This document shows positions 1 to 9,007 of a stretch of 64,000 nucleotides of DNA, one piece after another (the stretch's first letter is position 1; each line of letters begins with the position of its first letter). The stretch is from Calothrix sp. PCC 7507 (GTDB lineage Bacteria > Cyanobacteriota > Cyanobacteriia > Cyanobacteriales > Nostocaceae). The stretch spans positions 4,462,001 to 4,526,000 of the forward strand of contig NC_019682.1 of assembly GCF_000316575.1 (NCBI RefSeq), read 5' to 3'. The position numbers were made by a program, and so were the translations under genes. The notes beneath the pieces are model-generated. The model was not told the DNA's origin. It was given only the letters and a program-made list of their open reading frames with translations, and ran no database searches.

Positions 1-27
1 CCTTAAAATCAGCCAAAGGTTGTTGAT

Positions 28-627
28 CTAGCGGAGTTGGAATTTTTTTGTGGTGATGTCCTGGCATTTGTACAAATGCTCTTGATGAATATAGGCAACT
101 ATAGGTGGAGTCAAGGCTTCAGCATTTCCATGTTCACGATATGCTGTTGAGGAAATATCAAGACCAGTCAAGCTGGCGATCGCAATCTTTCCTCCCAAAT
201 TTTGCACTCCCTCCAAACTAGACTCATCTATCGCATATCCCGGTCGCGGCACTACTAGTAATTGCACTTGGCGTAATAAATCTTCAACTTGATACCAACG
301 GGGTAACTGACCCAATAAATCTGAACCAATCACCAAGGTATACTCAGTATCTTCTCCCCAACGTGCTTGAGCTTTTTCTATCGTCTCCAATGTTCTGAAG
401 CTACTCAATTCTTGTTCCAAAGCCACATTTTGTTGTGGTGCATCGATATCCGCAATCAACAACCGCAACATCGCCGCCCGATGTTCTAAAGGCGTTTGAT
501 GAGACTTAAAAGGATTATCCGCTGCCCAAACTGCCACCCAATCATAACGCTCAGACAACCATTTCAGAATCACCTGATGTCCAGCAGTTGGTGGATCGGC
601 ACTAGTACCAAACAAAGCAATTCTCAT
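28..627 (-). CDS. nadD: Nicotinate-nucleotide adenylyltransferase (NadD)
   Basis: Transfers AMP from ATP to nicotinate mononucleotide to give deamido-NAD in the cytoplasm. The 199-residue protein opens with a nucleotidyltransferase core ([11 protein letters not shown], residues 7-17), whose T/HxGH-type element binds the ATP phosphates, and has the second conserved motif ISSTAYR near residues 158-164, matching the family ISSTxIR signature. The length is normal for the family. The neighbour on the same strand is pncB, which makes the substrate of this enzyme, so the two form a salvage pair separated only by a tandem repeat. The start codon lies immediately beside that repeat, so any promoter or leader must be inside it or upstream in pncB. 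Identity is secure; the link to pncB is inference from gene order. Confidence 0.93.
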   Translation of the reverse strand: MRIALFGTSADPPTAGHQVILKWLSERYDWVAVWAADNPFKSHQTPLEHRAAMLRLLIADIDAPQQNVALEQELSSFRTLETIEKAQARWGEDTEYTLVIGSDLLGQLPRWYQVEDLLRQVQLLVVPRPGYAIDESSLEGVQNLGGKIAIASLTGLDISSTAYREHGNAEALTPPIVAYIHQEHLYKCQDITTKKFQLR

Positions 628-632
628 AAGTA

Positions 633-792
633 GGGATTGGGGATTGGGGATTGGGGATTGGGGATTGGGGATTGGGGACTGGGGATTGGGGACTGGGGAT
701 TGGGGACTGGGGATTGGGGACTGGGGATTGGGGACTGGGGACTGGGTATTGGGTATTGGGGATTGGGTATTGGGTATTGGGTATTGGGTATT
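633..792 (+). repeat. Heptanucleotide STRR, GGGGATT type
   Basis: About 160 bases of almost perfect heptamer repeats (GGGGATT, drifting to GGGGACT and GGGTATT toward the right end). This is the short tandemly repeated repetitive sequence class known from heterocystous cyanobacteria. Runs of four Gs separated by three bases could form G-quadruplexes on the plus strand. It fills the whole nadD-pncB gap and supplies the pncB stop codon at its right edge. Small open frames in it are repeat artefacts. Confidence 0.95.
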
Positions 793-2227
793 ATTCTCCC
801 CCTGCTCCCCTGCTCCCCTGCTTCCCTGCTCCCCTGCCCCCTGCCCCCTGCCTTATCGTGTCATCAACTAACTGTTGCAGACACGTAGAAATATCCACCT
901 GTACAGAAACAGGATGATCCAAGCGCCTTGTTTCTGCTGGTAGACTGGCAACAGCAGCGGCAGTACGTTGGCGAATTGTGTCCAAGGTGTCTGGTGGTTG
1001 CATCCGTTCACCTTCCTTTACCACCAACTGCAATAAAGGTTTTTCGTCCAGAGGATTTTCCGTCACTAATCCCAATCTGTCTGCTTTCACCTTACCTCCC
1101 ACAAACGAGCGAAAAATCTGCTTGCGTCCTGGATAAGTTGCTTTGCCACTTGATTGTTTCATGACTGGGATGCCGTCAATTTCGACTAGTTTATAAACTC
1201 CATTTACCGGCGCACCTGTAACTAGTCGCGTTCCTAAGCCATAGCCGTCAATCTGGGCACCGGCTGCTTTTAGCCGGGCAATTTCCCACTCATCCAAGTC
1301 GCCACTAGCAAAAATTGATACTCCAGGAAGTAGCGATCGCACTTCTTGGGACAAAGTCACCAAATCTCCAGAGTCCAACCTTACACCAGTCAATTTCATT
1401 TCCCCGGAATTTACTTTTTGGGACAACCGCTGGGCAGCAGCGATCGTATCGTAAGTATCAATCAGCAGCGAAGCACCCGGAAAATATTCATGAAACGCCG
1501 TAAAAGCTTGTTCTTCACTGCCTGCCATTGCTGACAGTGCCATAACCAAGGCGTGAGCCATCGTACCACTTGGTTTCTCGCCCAGTTGTAGCGCTGCTAA
1601 CACATTTGATGTGGCATCTAATCCACCCGCTAAGGCTGCCCTTGAAGCCCACAATGCCCCTTGGGGACTAAATGCTCGTCTTGCACCAAATTCCAGCAGT
1701 GTGGTTTGCTCTCCCACCACATCCCTGAGCCTTGCTGCTTTGGTGGCAATCAATGTTTGATAATTAAGCGTATTTAATAGGTAGGTTTCTACTAACTGTG
1801 CTTGCCATAGGGGTGCTTCGATTCGCAACAACGGTTGATTGGCAAATACCGCCGTCCCTTCTGGTACTGCCCACACATCGCCAGTAAAACCTCCTTGGGC
1901 GAGTAATGACCAAAAGCGATCGCTCACATTCGCAAAAATCCCCGTCGCCTGTAAAGCCGCTATCTGAGCAGTACTAAAGCGGAATTTTTCTAAATACTCC
2001 AACGCCTGGGTTAACCCCATAGCAATTAAATAACCAAAACCCTCAGGTAAACGCCTAGCAAACAACTCAAAGCTAGCTCGTTTTTGTTCTATACCCTCAC
2101 CTGTGTAACAAGCCGCCATTGTTAGCTGGTAAAGGTCTGTCAACAGGCTGTAATCATCAGCAGTAACAGTCATTTCTGAGTTGTGACGCTGATTTATATC
2201 TATATCCAATTCTCTTAAAGTTTTCAT
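791..2227 (-). CDS. pncB: Nicotinate phosphoribosyltransferase (PncB)
   Basis: Couples nicotinic acid and PRPP to form nicotinate mononucleotide, the salvage entry to NAD. The 478-residue protein shows the family start ([18 protein letters not shown], residues 24-41), a GARRAF segment near 181-186, and GVRLDSGDL with the following SGDL(D) element in the phosphoribosyl-binding half. Two starts are possible: residue 1, used here, or Met19 (position 2173), where family similarity begins; no strong Shine-Dalgarno decides. The last about 19 residues are a low-complexity Gly/Ala/Arg tail encoded by the C-rich STRR, so the gene has been extended into the repeat until the stop at 791-793. Upstream of nadD on the same strand, it probably acts in the same salvage pathway. 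Confidence 0.93.
   Translation of the reverse strand: MKTLRELDIDINQRHNSEMTVTADDYSLLTDLYQLTMAACYTGEGIEQKRASFELFARRLPEGFGYLIAMGLTQALEYLEKFRFSTAQIAALQATGIFANVSDRFWSLLAQGGFTGDVWAVPEGTAVFANQPLLRIEAPLWQAQLVETYLLNTLNYQTLIATKAARLRDVVGEQTTLLEFGARRAFSPQGALWASRAALAGGLDATSNVLAALQLGEKPSGTMAHALVMALSAMAGSEEQAFTAFHEYFPGASLLIDTYDTIAAAQRLSQKVNSGEMKLTGVRLDSGDLVTLSQEVRSLLPGVSIFASGDLDEWEIARLKAAGAQIDGYGLGTRLVTGAPVNGVYKLVEIDGIPVMKQSSGKATYPGRKQIFRSFVGGKVKADRLGLVTENPLDEKPLLQLVVKEGERMQPPDTLDTIRQRTAAAVASLPAETRRLDHPVSVQVDISTCLQQLVDDTIRQGAGGRGAGKQGSRGAGGE
796..852 (+). repeat. C-rich STRR (CCCCTGCT / CCCCTGC units)
   Basis: Degenerate units of CCCCTGCT and CCCCTGC directly adjoin the G-rich array. Unlike the G-rich part, this block is translated: on the minus strand it encodes the Gly/Ala-rich tail of PncB. 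Similar C-rich units recur near 18,750 and 19,905-19,935. Confidence 0.85.
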
Positions 2228-2292
2228 CCCAGAGCGTCCTTACAAGAATGCCGCTTTTATTTATGGTAACTTTCACCATAAATAATGTCAAT

Positions 2293-2406
2293 GGATTGGG
2301 GATTGGGGATTGGGGATTGGGGATTGGGGATTGGGGACTGGGGATTGGTTATTATTTCCCTCATCTTCCCATTGCCTATTGCCCATTGCCTATTGCCTAT
2401 TGCCTT
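2293..2406 (+). repeat. STRR cluster upstream of pncB
   Basis: Seven to eight GGGGATT units (2293-2349) are followed by CATTGCC/TATTGCC units (about 2370-2406). This is the same repeat class as at 633-792, so pncB is bracketed by STRRs. It lies within the pncB upstream region and could contain or displace its promoter. The rest of 2228-2607 shows no gene. Confidence 0.9.
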
Positions 2407-2607
2407 TTTTTATGACAAATAACAAATAAACATTTATAATCTGAAAGGAAGTTTTAAATAACAGACAAGCTAAAGTATTACAAACTTATCTGAATAACTA
2501 TTGCGGAAGTTGTTGATATATTGAGAATCCGAGCTAGCAGGGATTATCTGAACTAAAGTGTAAATATCGCCATCAATAAGCGACTAAGAAAATAGGAGTC
2601 TCAGATT

Positions 2608-2760
2608 ATGGCTATTTCTAGAATTATCGCTAGCATAACCCAATATATTTCTGAAGCGGCAATGCGGATATTTGGGCCTACTGATGATGCTTATCCAGCA
2701 ACTGGTATGCAACCATTTGCAGGCGAACCTTATAAAAAAGGTACAGCCGATAACTGGTAG
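2608..2760 (+). CDS. Small conserved-looking protein, possible AtpTheta/Norf1-like
   Basis: A 50-residue frame starts at ATG 2608, nine bases after AGGAG (2594-2598), ends at TAG 2760, and is followed 35 bases later by a strong terminator; this is the architecture of an independently transcribed small gene. The N-terminal about 24 residues (MAISRIIASITQYISEAAMR) look like an amphipathic helix; the C-terminal half is polar with FGPTDDAYPATGMQPF as its most distinctive stretch and a terminal DNW. From memory this layout resembles the cyanobacterial Norf1/AtpTheta small proteins that inhibit ATP hydrolysis by F0F1 ATP synthase at low energy, but I cannot verify the alignment. A real small gene is much more certain than the function. 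Confidence 0.72.
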   Translation: MAISRIIASITQYISEAAMRIFGPTDDAYPATGMQPFAGEPYKKGTADNW

Positions 2761-2795
2761 ATATAAACGACTTATTTGTGAATAAAGAAAACTAA

Positions 2796-2826
2796 AGACG
2801 TGAAGAAAAACCTCACGTCTTTTTGT
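2796..2826 (+). terminator. Rho-independent terminator of the 50-residue gene
   Basis: Perfect 8-bp stem AGACGTGA (2796-2803) / TCACGTCT (2813-2820) with a 9-base loop, followed by TTTTT. It sits 36 bases after the stop at 2760. Confidence 0.85.
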
Positions 2827-2869
2827 CATTGTTCATTTGTCATTGGTGCAGCCCTACGTTTGAGTAATC

Positions 2870-3086
2870 GCTGCAGAGCCTAGTACACAACGGTGCAAAT
2901 AAACCAAGCATTATGAAACGTCCAAAGGCTTACTGTACTAGCGCGGCAAGCTAAAAATGTTTGGTTGACAAAATGCAAGATGTCATTAGCGTTTTCAGAT
3001 TTATTGCACCCAGCAAATTAAGGTTGCCGTGCTAGTACAAATTTCTTCATTTCAGCCTTCATACTTCAGACTTTTGACTTGCGGTA
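2870..3086. repeat. Intergenic dispersed-repeat mosaic (CTAGTAC/GCGGCAA arms)
   Basis: No gene is seen. The stretch holds several short inverted pieces built from CTAGTAC, CTAGCGCGGCAA and TTGCCGTGCTAGTA, and ends with a TTTTGACTTGCGGTACTAGG piece that matches, inverted, the element at about 18,328-18,370. It looks like degenerate interspersed repeats between convergent genes. Confidence 0.5.
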
Positions 3087-4517
3087 CTAGGGTTTTTGAG
3101 ACTTCTCTGGAATCGCTTTTTGTTGTAACCAATCTTTACCTACTTGGATGCTGACATCTGAACCAAGATTGCCAGTGCTTTCTACGCGGACTTCCCCAAA
3201 ACCCAACGTTTGACGAATTGTTTCCGCACTGTTGTCATCACCTTGTTGGGCAACAATGTGAGTTACGTCTAAAGGTTCGCCCCAAGCTTTAGCTATATAA
3301 ACATTGCGATATCCAGCTTTTTCTAGGCTTCTGATTAAAGGTCGGAGGTTGGTGCGATCGCCGCCTGTACTGTCTTGAATTGCTACGCGCAAAGCACCTG
3401 GTTCTGCAACCTGCGGTTGATCTGGTGATTCTAGACCAAAGTGTTGCGCCATCAATTTGGCAATACTATTTTTATTTGGCAACCAATAGCTAGCATCGTA
3501 CTCACCCTTCTCGCTAAAGCGACCAGGCAGCATTAACATTTGCATACTAGAGCGGTTGGTTCTTACCCCAAAACCCACTAGCGCCACTAATTCCTCAACC
3601 GTCAAATTAGTGTCAATATGTTCCTTAACTACCTCCAGAATTTTAGGCAATTGAGCCACAGTTGCTGGATTCAGGGTCTGATCCATCAAAGCACGAAGCA
3701 CCATTTGCTGGCGCTGAATGCGGCCAATATCTCCTAGTTCATCATGGCGAAAACGGAGTAATTGCATCGCCTGTTCGCCTTTGAGATGTTGCTTACCCGC
3801 CTTCAAATTGATGTATAGATGTTGGGAATCATCTTGGTACTTCATATCTTTGGGAACATAAACTGTCACCCCGCCCAAAGCATCAATAAGCTTGGCAACT
3901 CCCAAAACGTTAATCCGGATATAGCGATCGATTCCTGCGCCACTCAAGAGGTTGCTGACAGTTTTGGCAGTCAAAGCTGGCCCGCCTTCCAGATTGGCAG
4001 CATTAATTTTTCTCGTCCCATACCCCTCTATTTGAGTGCGGGTATCTCTGGGAATAGATAGCATAACCATCTTTTTCGTTTCTGGATCAAATTTGACCAA
4101 GAGCATGACATCAGAAAGACCATCAAAAGAATTTACCTGGGGTAAATATTTGAGATTTTTGATTTCGGCTGGAGGGTCTTTGATATCTGGGGGCAGTACA
4201 CTCATCCCCATAACCAAGAGATTGACGGGGCGAGTTAACTGCGAAAATCGCAATCCACTTCCAGAAATGCGATCGCCATCAAATACCGCTTCCTCTTGGG
4301 GACTGAGTTGGGCTTGCTGCAACGGCGTACTGGTTAAAGAAACCGCCAACAACGCCCCTGCCGTTGCTGAAACCATAGCAATACCACTCATCCCCACCCA
4401 AAACCACAGCCAACGTCCGGCTTTAGAATTGGGGGAATTTTTCTCGCTGGAGTTAGAGACATTTGCTGACTGGTTGTCTTCCGCCGAAGTTCTTTGAATG
4501 GTCACAGACTTCCTCAC
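3087..4517 (-). CDS. LytR-CpsA-Psr (LCP) family protein with C-terminal LytR_C domain
   Basis: LCP enzymes transfer undecaprenyl-linked glycopolymers to the cell wall outside the membrane. The 476-residue protein has a polar N-terminus, one membrane segment (residues about 36-60), then an LCP catalytic domain: DGLSDVMLLVKFDP, MLSIPRDTR and a KINAAN segment with the conserved acidic and arginine residues, and QLLRFRHDELGDIGRIQRQQ, the RxRxDxxxDxxRxxRQQ signature. A second domain (about 370-450) matches LytR_C. The start used is GTG at 4517; no ATG gives a better fit upstream. It is a single gene with its own upstream region, so substrate polymer cannot be read from context. Confidence 0.9.
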   Translation of the reverse strand: MRKSVTIQRTSAEDNQSANVSNSSEKNSPNSKAGRWLWFWVGMSGIAMVSATAGALLAVSLTSTPLQQAQLSPQEEAVFDGDRISGSGLRFSQLTRPVNLLVMGMSVLPPDIKDPPAEIKNLKYLPQVNSFDGLSDVMLLVKFDPETKKMVMLSIPRDTRTQIEGYGTRKINAANLEGGPALTAKTVSNLLSGAGIDRYIRINVLGVAKLIDALGGVTVYVPKDMKYQDDSQHLYINLKAGKQHLKGEQAMQLLRFRHDELGDIGRIQRQQMVLRALMDQTLNPATVAQLPKILEVVKEHIDTNLTVEELVALVGFGVRTNRSSMQMLMLPGRFSEKGEYDASYWLPNKNSIAKLMAQHFGLESPDQPQVAEPGALRVAIQDSTGGDRTNLRPLIRSLEKAGYRNVYIAKAWGEPLDVTHIVAQQGDDNSAETIRQTLGFGEVRVESTGNLGSDVSIQVGKDWLQQKAIPEKSQKP

Positions 4518-4788
4518 ACTTACTGAGCAATTTCGGTAAATTTGTAGACTAATAAATATGCAGACAAATCAACCAATGATAGCTAATTCTTAATTATTAG
4601 TGCTAACTTTTTCACTGTTGTGTCAACCACAACACTTATAGCAGTCTTTTCGTTTATTTGCGGCAGATTCCGCAATCTTTATATTGAAGTATGACAACAA
4701 TAATCTGGTTTGACCAGGTCTATCGAGCGATCGTCTATCATTTGCCTGAAAATCAGTAATACCACTGAGTTAAGCATTCTTCTTGACA

Positions 4789-5217
4789 TTAAGATAAATA
4801 TTTGCTGTGTATTCGCTCGGAAAAATTACTAAACCCAGGTAATCGGTTAGACTTGCCCTGAATGAGGCGAAGGATCAACAAGACACTGACCAAAAAGTAA
4901 CTGGAGGTGAAAAAGCTATTCAGGATAAGTAAACGCAGTGCCAAAAATTCTGAAGTTTCAGCCCCGGTTATCAACAACAGGTATCCCAAAAGCCAGGTAA
5001 ACGCCAAAGTAATAGACAGACGACTCACCGCAACTTGTTCCCGACTTCCTTGACGGCGATAGAGAGTCCACAGAGAGGGGAAGAAACCAATTACCGGAAT
5101 CACATACAAAAGTAGCTGGAATTTGGGCAGTGGGAATGGGGCATTGAGTTCGTCGGGTTTTTCCCAGTCCCCAGCCTCTTCAGTCGGTAAATTGTCAATT
5201 GGTTGATGATTTTCCAT
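4789..5217 (-). CDS. Conserved hypothetical membrane protein, about three TM segments
   Basis: From ATG 5217 the protein has 142 residues: an acidic soluble start (MENHQPIDNLPTEEAGDWEKPDEL), then hydrophobic segments around residues 35-52, 68-90 and 105-125, ending with a short basic tail. The frame stays open to 5349, but those extra residues would overlap the start of the divergent AI-2E transporter gene, so the shorter start is preferred. I do not recognise a named domain. Many cyanobacteria carry similar short proteins with acidic N-termini next to transporter genes; that is a general impression, not an identification. The 4518-4788 interval contains no gene that I can support. Confidence 0.65.
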   Translation of the reverse strand: MENHQPIDNLPTEEAGDWEKPDELNAPFPLPKFQLLLYVIPVIGFFPSLWTLYRRQGSREQVAVSRLSITLAFTWLLGYLLLITGAETSEFLALRLLILNSFFTSSYFLVSVLLILRLIQGKSNRLPGFSNFSERIHSKYLS

Positions 5218-5306
5218 AAATAGAAGGATGAATGAGAGTAATGTAATTAGAGATAATAGGCTGTAAAGAAGGAATCTATTTAGTTTTATCCCGTAATCGG
5301 CTAAAG

Positions 5307-6455
5307 ATGCAGACACGCAAGCTATTCGACTGGTGGGAAACACTAACACCTATAGCACGCATCGGAGCGATCGCACTGGTCATTCCGTTGCTAGTTCTTA
5401 ATGGTTGGGCGATTTCGGCAATTTTTAATTATTTCCACTCCTTGATAGTCATTTTAGTCGGAGCCTCAGTTTTAGCTTTTCTGCTCAACTACCCTGTTAG
5501 CTGGATGGAGCGTCACGGTGCGAGGCGAGAGCCAATTGCTATTTTAGTTTTTTTATTGGCTTTATCGATTTTATTGGCCTTGGGTGTGACTCTTTTCCCC
5601 TTAGCTCTGACTCAAGCGCAACAACTGGTGGCCCGCCTACCAGAGTTGATTGACTCTGGACGCTCTCAGTTAATGATGTTAAACGAGAAAGCAGAAATTT
5701 TTGGTTTACCGATTAACCTTGATGCTTTAGTTGTGCAAATCAACGATCGCGTCAAAGGACAACTACAAGCGATCGCCGGACAAGTCCTGAATCTGGCTGT
5801 GGTTACAGTCACTAGCATCCTAGACTTTGTCTTGACGATGATCTTAACTTTCTATCTCTTGCAGCATGGCGGTGAACTCTGGGAGAGTTTAGTCGAATGG
5901 CTACCCTCCAGGTTTCGTGACCCTTTCTCGAAAACATTACGCCTGAGCTTTCAAAATTTCTTTATCACCCAACTGATTTTAGCTACCTGTATAGCATCAG
6001 CCCTGATTCCTACGTTTTTGTGGCTAAAAGTGCCATTTGGCTTACTATTTGGCTTAACAATTGGCATCATGGCTCTCGTACCCTTTGGTGGCTCTGTGGG
6101 TATCGCCCTCACTACCTTGTTAGTGGCGTTGCAAGATGTCTGGATGGGAGCGAGAGTATTGATGGCTGCAGTTATCGTGCAGCAAATTCTCGAAAACTTA
6201 ATTGCTCCACGCATCTTAGGGAGTTTTACTGGCTTAAATCCTGTTTGGGTAGTGATTTCCGTATTGACAGGCGCAAGAATTGGCGGATTGTTGGGTGTAA
6301 TTGTCGCGGTGCCTACTGCGGTGGTAATTAAAACCGCCTTAAGTGCCCTACGTCCTGAAATACCAAGTAGCGAAATAGATAACATCAAACCAGAGGAGAT
6401 AACTGCACCTGAAGCGAAAAACCCCCTGAGCATTTCGGAAGCGACATCACCATAA
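5307..6455 (+). CDS. AI-2E family transporter (YdiK/TqsA-like permease)
   Basis: A 382-residue polytopic inner-membrane protein with the AI-2E transporter layout: paired N-terminal membrane segments (about 15-65), a segment near 70-95, a variable extracytoplasmic region (100-155), then a cluster of four to five segments with the conserved glycine/proline-rich pieces PFGLLFGLTIGIMALVPFGG and the QQILENLIAPRILG motif, followed by LNPVWVVISVLTGARIGGLLGV. The C-terminus is a polar, acidic tail. Family members have been linked to autoinducer-2 release and Na+/H+ exchange; substrate here is unknown. Divergent from the small membrane protein gene, with about 90 bases between the starts. Confidence 0.9.
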   Translation: MQTRKLFDWWETLTPIARIGAIALVIPLLVLNGWAISAIFNYFHSLIVILVGASVLAFLLNYPVSWMERHGARREPIAILVFLLALSILLALGVTLFPLALTQAQQLVARLPELIDSGRSQLMMLNEKAEIFGLPINLDALVVQINDRVKGQLQAIAGQVLNLAVVTVTSILDFVLTMILTFYLLQHGGELWESLVEWLPSRFRDPFSKTLRLSFQNFFITQLILATCIASALIPTFLWLKVPFGLLFGLTIGIMALVPFGGSVGIALTTLLVALQDVWMGARVLMAAVIVQQILENLIAPRILGSFTGLNPVWVVISVLTGARIGGLLGVIVAVPTAVVIKTALSALRPEIPSSEIDNIKPEEITAPEAKNPLSISEATSP

Positions 6456-6592
6456 AGGGAACGGTTGACGGTTGACTGTTAAAAAACATCCAATCTGTAG
6501 AGTGCGTCAGGAAATCATCTAAATGCTGCAGTTTTAACAGTGAGCTTAGTCGAACTGCTAAATATCTAGGACTGACACACCCTGCAAATTTA

Positions 6593-7546
6593 ATGAAAAA
6601 ACACGGACACCAAAAAACTTTCCAGCCTGTTAACAGTTCCCTATTCCCTGCTATATATATCCGAAGATTTTTGATCGCTGTTGGCTTCAATCTGCTGCTG
6701 CTATCGCCATTACTCTTTTATAGCTGGCGTTGTTTGTTGCGTCCACCCCGCACAAATCAACAGCAAGCATTATTTAATGGTATTGTTTATCAACGCCGTG
6801 CTTTGTCTGCGCCACGTCCTGTGATGATCCATATCCTCACCGTTGACTTGACAGCACCAGGAGTAAAAGCTTTAGTCACTCCAGGAATTCCCAATCAAAG
6901 TCAGGGAATCACTAAAGCTAAAACTACATCAGAATTTCTGAGCGAATTTAAGTTGCAACTAGCAATCAATGCTAGCTACTTCCATCCTTTTCGCGAAAAC
7001 AACCCTTGGGACTATTACCCTCACAGTGGCGACACTTCCTATGCTTTAGGAGATGCAATTTCTAATGGTTCTCGCTATGCAACACCACAAAAACGTTGGG
7101 CTGTAGTGTGCATTTCTCAACGCAATATTGCTCAAATTGTGGCAAGTGGTAAGTGTCCAGCAGACACAGTTCAAGGAGTTGCAGGGCAGCAAATTTTGGT
7201 TGTCAATGGCCAGCCTGTGATTTCTCAATCTTTTGATGATAAGCCTTATCCACGGGTGGCAGTGGCTGTCAACCGAGATGGTAAAAAACTGTGGTTGATT
7301 ATTGTGGACGGTAAGCAAAAGCTTTACAGTGAAGGGCTGACTCTGGCTGAGTTAACAAAAACTGTCTTAGAACTAGGTGCTGATGCCGCACTTAATATGG
7401 ATGGTGGCGGTTCTACTACATTAGCGATCGCCACCAGCAACGGAGTTAAGGTGTTAAATGCACCCATTCATACCAATGTACCCATGCGTGAGCGCCCAGT
7501 CGCCAATCACCTCGGATTTTTCGCTACACCAACGACCAATGACTAA
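6593..7546 (+). CDS. Phosphodiester glycosidase (NAGPA) family protein
   Basis: A 317-residue protein with an N-terminal membrane anchor or uncleaved signal (residues about 20-44) and a phosphodiester glycosidase domain beyond residue 80. Diagnostic pieces are LQLAINASYFHPF (the substrate-pocket N-A-x-[FY]F motif), PRVAVAVNRDGK and the C-terminal ALNMDGGGSTTLAI, the catalytic/metal signature of the fold. Family members remove sugar caps from phosphodiester-linked glycans or act on exopolysaccharide. It follows the transporter gene by 137 bases, which contain no recognisable feature. An extracytoplasmic role in polysaccharide metabolism is inference. Confidence 0.85.
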   Translation: MKKHGHQKTFQPVNSSLFPAIYIRRFLIAVGFNLLLLSPLLFYSWRCLLRPPRTNQQQALFNGIVYQRRALSAPRPVMIHILTVDLTAPGVKALVTPGIPNQSQGITKAKTTSEFLSEFKLQLAINASYFHPFRENNPWDYYPHSGDTSYALGDAISNGSRYATPQKRWAVVCISQRNIAQIVASGKCPADTVQGVAGQQILVVNGQPVISQSFDDKPYPRVAVAVNRDGKKLWLIIVDGKQKLYSEGLTLAELTKTVLELGADAALNMDGGGSTTLAIATSNGVKVLNAPIHTNVPMRERPVANHLGFFATPTTND

Positions 7547-7671
7547 TAACCACACCTTAACGGACGGACACCACTACCGTTATAAAGATTAAAATTGCTT
7601 AACACTTCGTTACACTAGAGACATCAAGAGGAAAAACCAAACCTCTTGTCCTCAAATCAAAGGTGAACGAT

Positions 7672-8796
7672 ATGAATGGCACAATTCGCGTCGGTAATCT
7701 CTTCGGTATTCCCTTCTACATCCATCCTTCATGGTTCTTAGTTCTGGGCTTGGTAACTTGGAGCTATAGTAGTGGACTAGCGGCGGAATTTCCCCAATTG
7801 GCTGGGGGGTTAGCTTTGCTACTAGGATTGATGACAGCGCTGTTGTTATTTGCCTCTGTCGTCGCCCATGAATTAGGACATAGCTTTGTTGCTATTCGTC
7901 AAGGAATTGATGTCAAATCCATCACACTATTTATATTTGGCGGGTTAGCGAGTTTAGAAAAAGAATCAAAAACCCCAGGTGAAGCATTTTGGGTAGCGAT
8001 CGCTGGTCCTTTAGTTAGCTTACTGCTGTGTGGTCTAATCACAGTGGTTGGTATCACTACAGCGGCATCAGGAGCAGCAGCCGCAATCCTTGGTGTTTTG
8101 GCTTCTGTAAACTTGGCATTAGCGTTGTTTAACCTGATTCCTGGCTTGCCTTTAGATGGTGGGAATATACTTAAAGCCTTAGTGTGGAAAATCACAGGCA
8201 ATCCCTACAAAGGCGTAACCGTTGCTAGTCGAGTGGGACAAATATTTGGCTGGGTAGCGATCGCCTCTGGTTTAATTCCCCTACTATTATCTGGTAGCTT
8301 CAACAACTCCTGGAACTTAATCATCGGTTACTTCTTGCTGCAAAATGCCGGTAATGCAGCGCAATTCGCCAGAGTGCAAGAAAAACTCACAGGTTTAACC
8401 GCTGAAGATGCAGTAACTCCAGATAGCCCAATTGTTTCTGCTAGTTTAACTCTGCGAGAGTTTGCTGATGAACAAGTATTAAACGGTCAAGGCTGGCAGC
8501 GGTTTTTAGTGACTGACGATGAAGGACAATTGATAGGTGCTGTAACTGTCAATGACTTGCGAACCATCCCCACAACACTATGGTCAGAAACTCAAGTTAA
8601 ACAAGTCATGCGACCCATAACTGAATCTACCACAGTCCAATCTGATCAACCACTTTTGGAAGTAGTACAGCTTCTAGAACAACAAAAGCTTTCCACACTT
8701 CCAGTAATTCGTGACAACGGCGTACTAGTAGGAATCTTAGAAAAAGCAGCGATTATTCAACTAATTCAAAACAGATCCCAACTTCACCCTGCATAG
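7672..8796 (+). CDS. Site-2 protease family (M50) protein with two CBS domains
   Basis: Intramembrane zinc metalloprotease. The 374-residue protein has about six membrane segments; the zinc motif HELGH follows VVAHELG near residue 68, and the second motif LIPGLPLDGGNIL near residue 165 supplies the NPDG-like aspartate. A pair of CBS domains (about 245-375) forms the cytoplasmic C-terminus and may sense adenylates. ATG 7672 is chosen over GTG 7663 because AAAGG lies eight bases upstream. Homologues in cyanobacteria may release membrane-bound anti-sigma factors, but no such partner is adjacent. A strong terminator follows. Confidence 0.9.
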   Translation: MNGTIRVGNLFGIPFYIHPSWFLVLGLVTWSYSSGLAAEFPQLAGGLALLLGLMTALLLFASVVAHELGHSFVAIRQGIDVKSITLFIFGGLASLEKESKTPGEAFWVAIAGPLVSLLLCGLITVVGITTAASGAAAAILGVLASVNLALALFNLIPGLPLDGGNILKALVWKITGNPYKGVTVASRVGQIFGWVAIASGLIPLLLSGSFNNSWNLIIGYFLLQNAGNAAQFARVQEKLTGLTAEDAVTPDSPIVSASLTLREFADEQVLNGQGWQRFLVTDDEGQLIGAVTVNDLRTIPTTLWSETQVKQVMRPITESTTVQSDQPLLEVVQLLEQQKLSTLPVIRDNGVLVGILEKAAIIQLIQNRSQLHPA

Positions 8797-8826
8797 TTCC
8801 TAATTGAAAATACTCCTTCTCGAATC

Positions 8827-8853
8827 AACCTCAGAATTTCTGAGGTTTTTTTT
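8827..8853 (+). terminator. Rho-independent terminator after site-2 protease gene
   Basis: Stem AACCTCAGA (8827-8835) / TCTGAGGTT (8839-8847) with a 3-base loop followed by a run of Ts. It closes the M50 transcript 30 bases after its stop. Confidence 0.85.
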
Positions 8854-8882
8854 GGTTGGGTGTTCAGGCGATCGCTTTTGCA

Positions 8883-8981
8883 GTGAGAATAAAAAATGAT
8901 CAGTGGCGTTTAATCTTGACAGTAGATGAGGATGATCAAGGAAATTACCTCACAATAATCGACATCGAAGACTACCACTAA
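8883..8981 (+). pseudogene. HigB toxin remnant (C-terminal about 32 codons)
   Basis: An in-frame run ending at TAA 8981 reads VRIKNDQWRLIL...IDIEDYH. The HigB/RelE-family C-terminus typically reads IRINDQWRI...VEIVDYH, so this matches the last third of a HigB toxin. The preceding sequence runs into a HIP1 site and the upstream terminator, with no room for the other two thirds. It lies 26 bases upstream of the intact HigA-like antitoxin gene, exactly where higB should be. A truncated toxin is therefore the best reading; the match is from recalled family consensus. Confidence 0.65.
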
Positions 8982-9007
8982 CATTTATCAGCAAGGGAGA
9001 CAGTAAT

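Noticed and set aside
637-917. Three overlapping plus-strand frames of 75-88 residues
   Set aside because: They are translations of the GGGGATT heptamer array and antisense to pncB; no ribosome binding site or non-repeat protein.
5218-5349. Longer start for the small membrane protein gene
   Set aside because: It would overlap the first codons of the divergent AI-2E transporter gene; the internal Met at 5217 gives a normal N-terminus.
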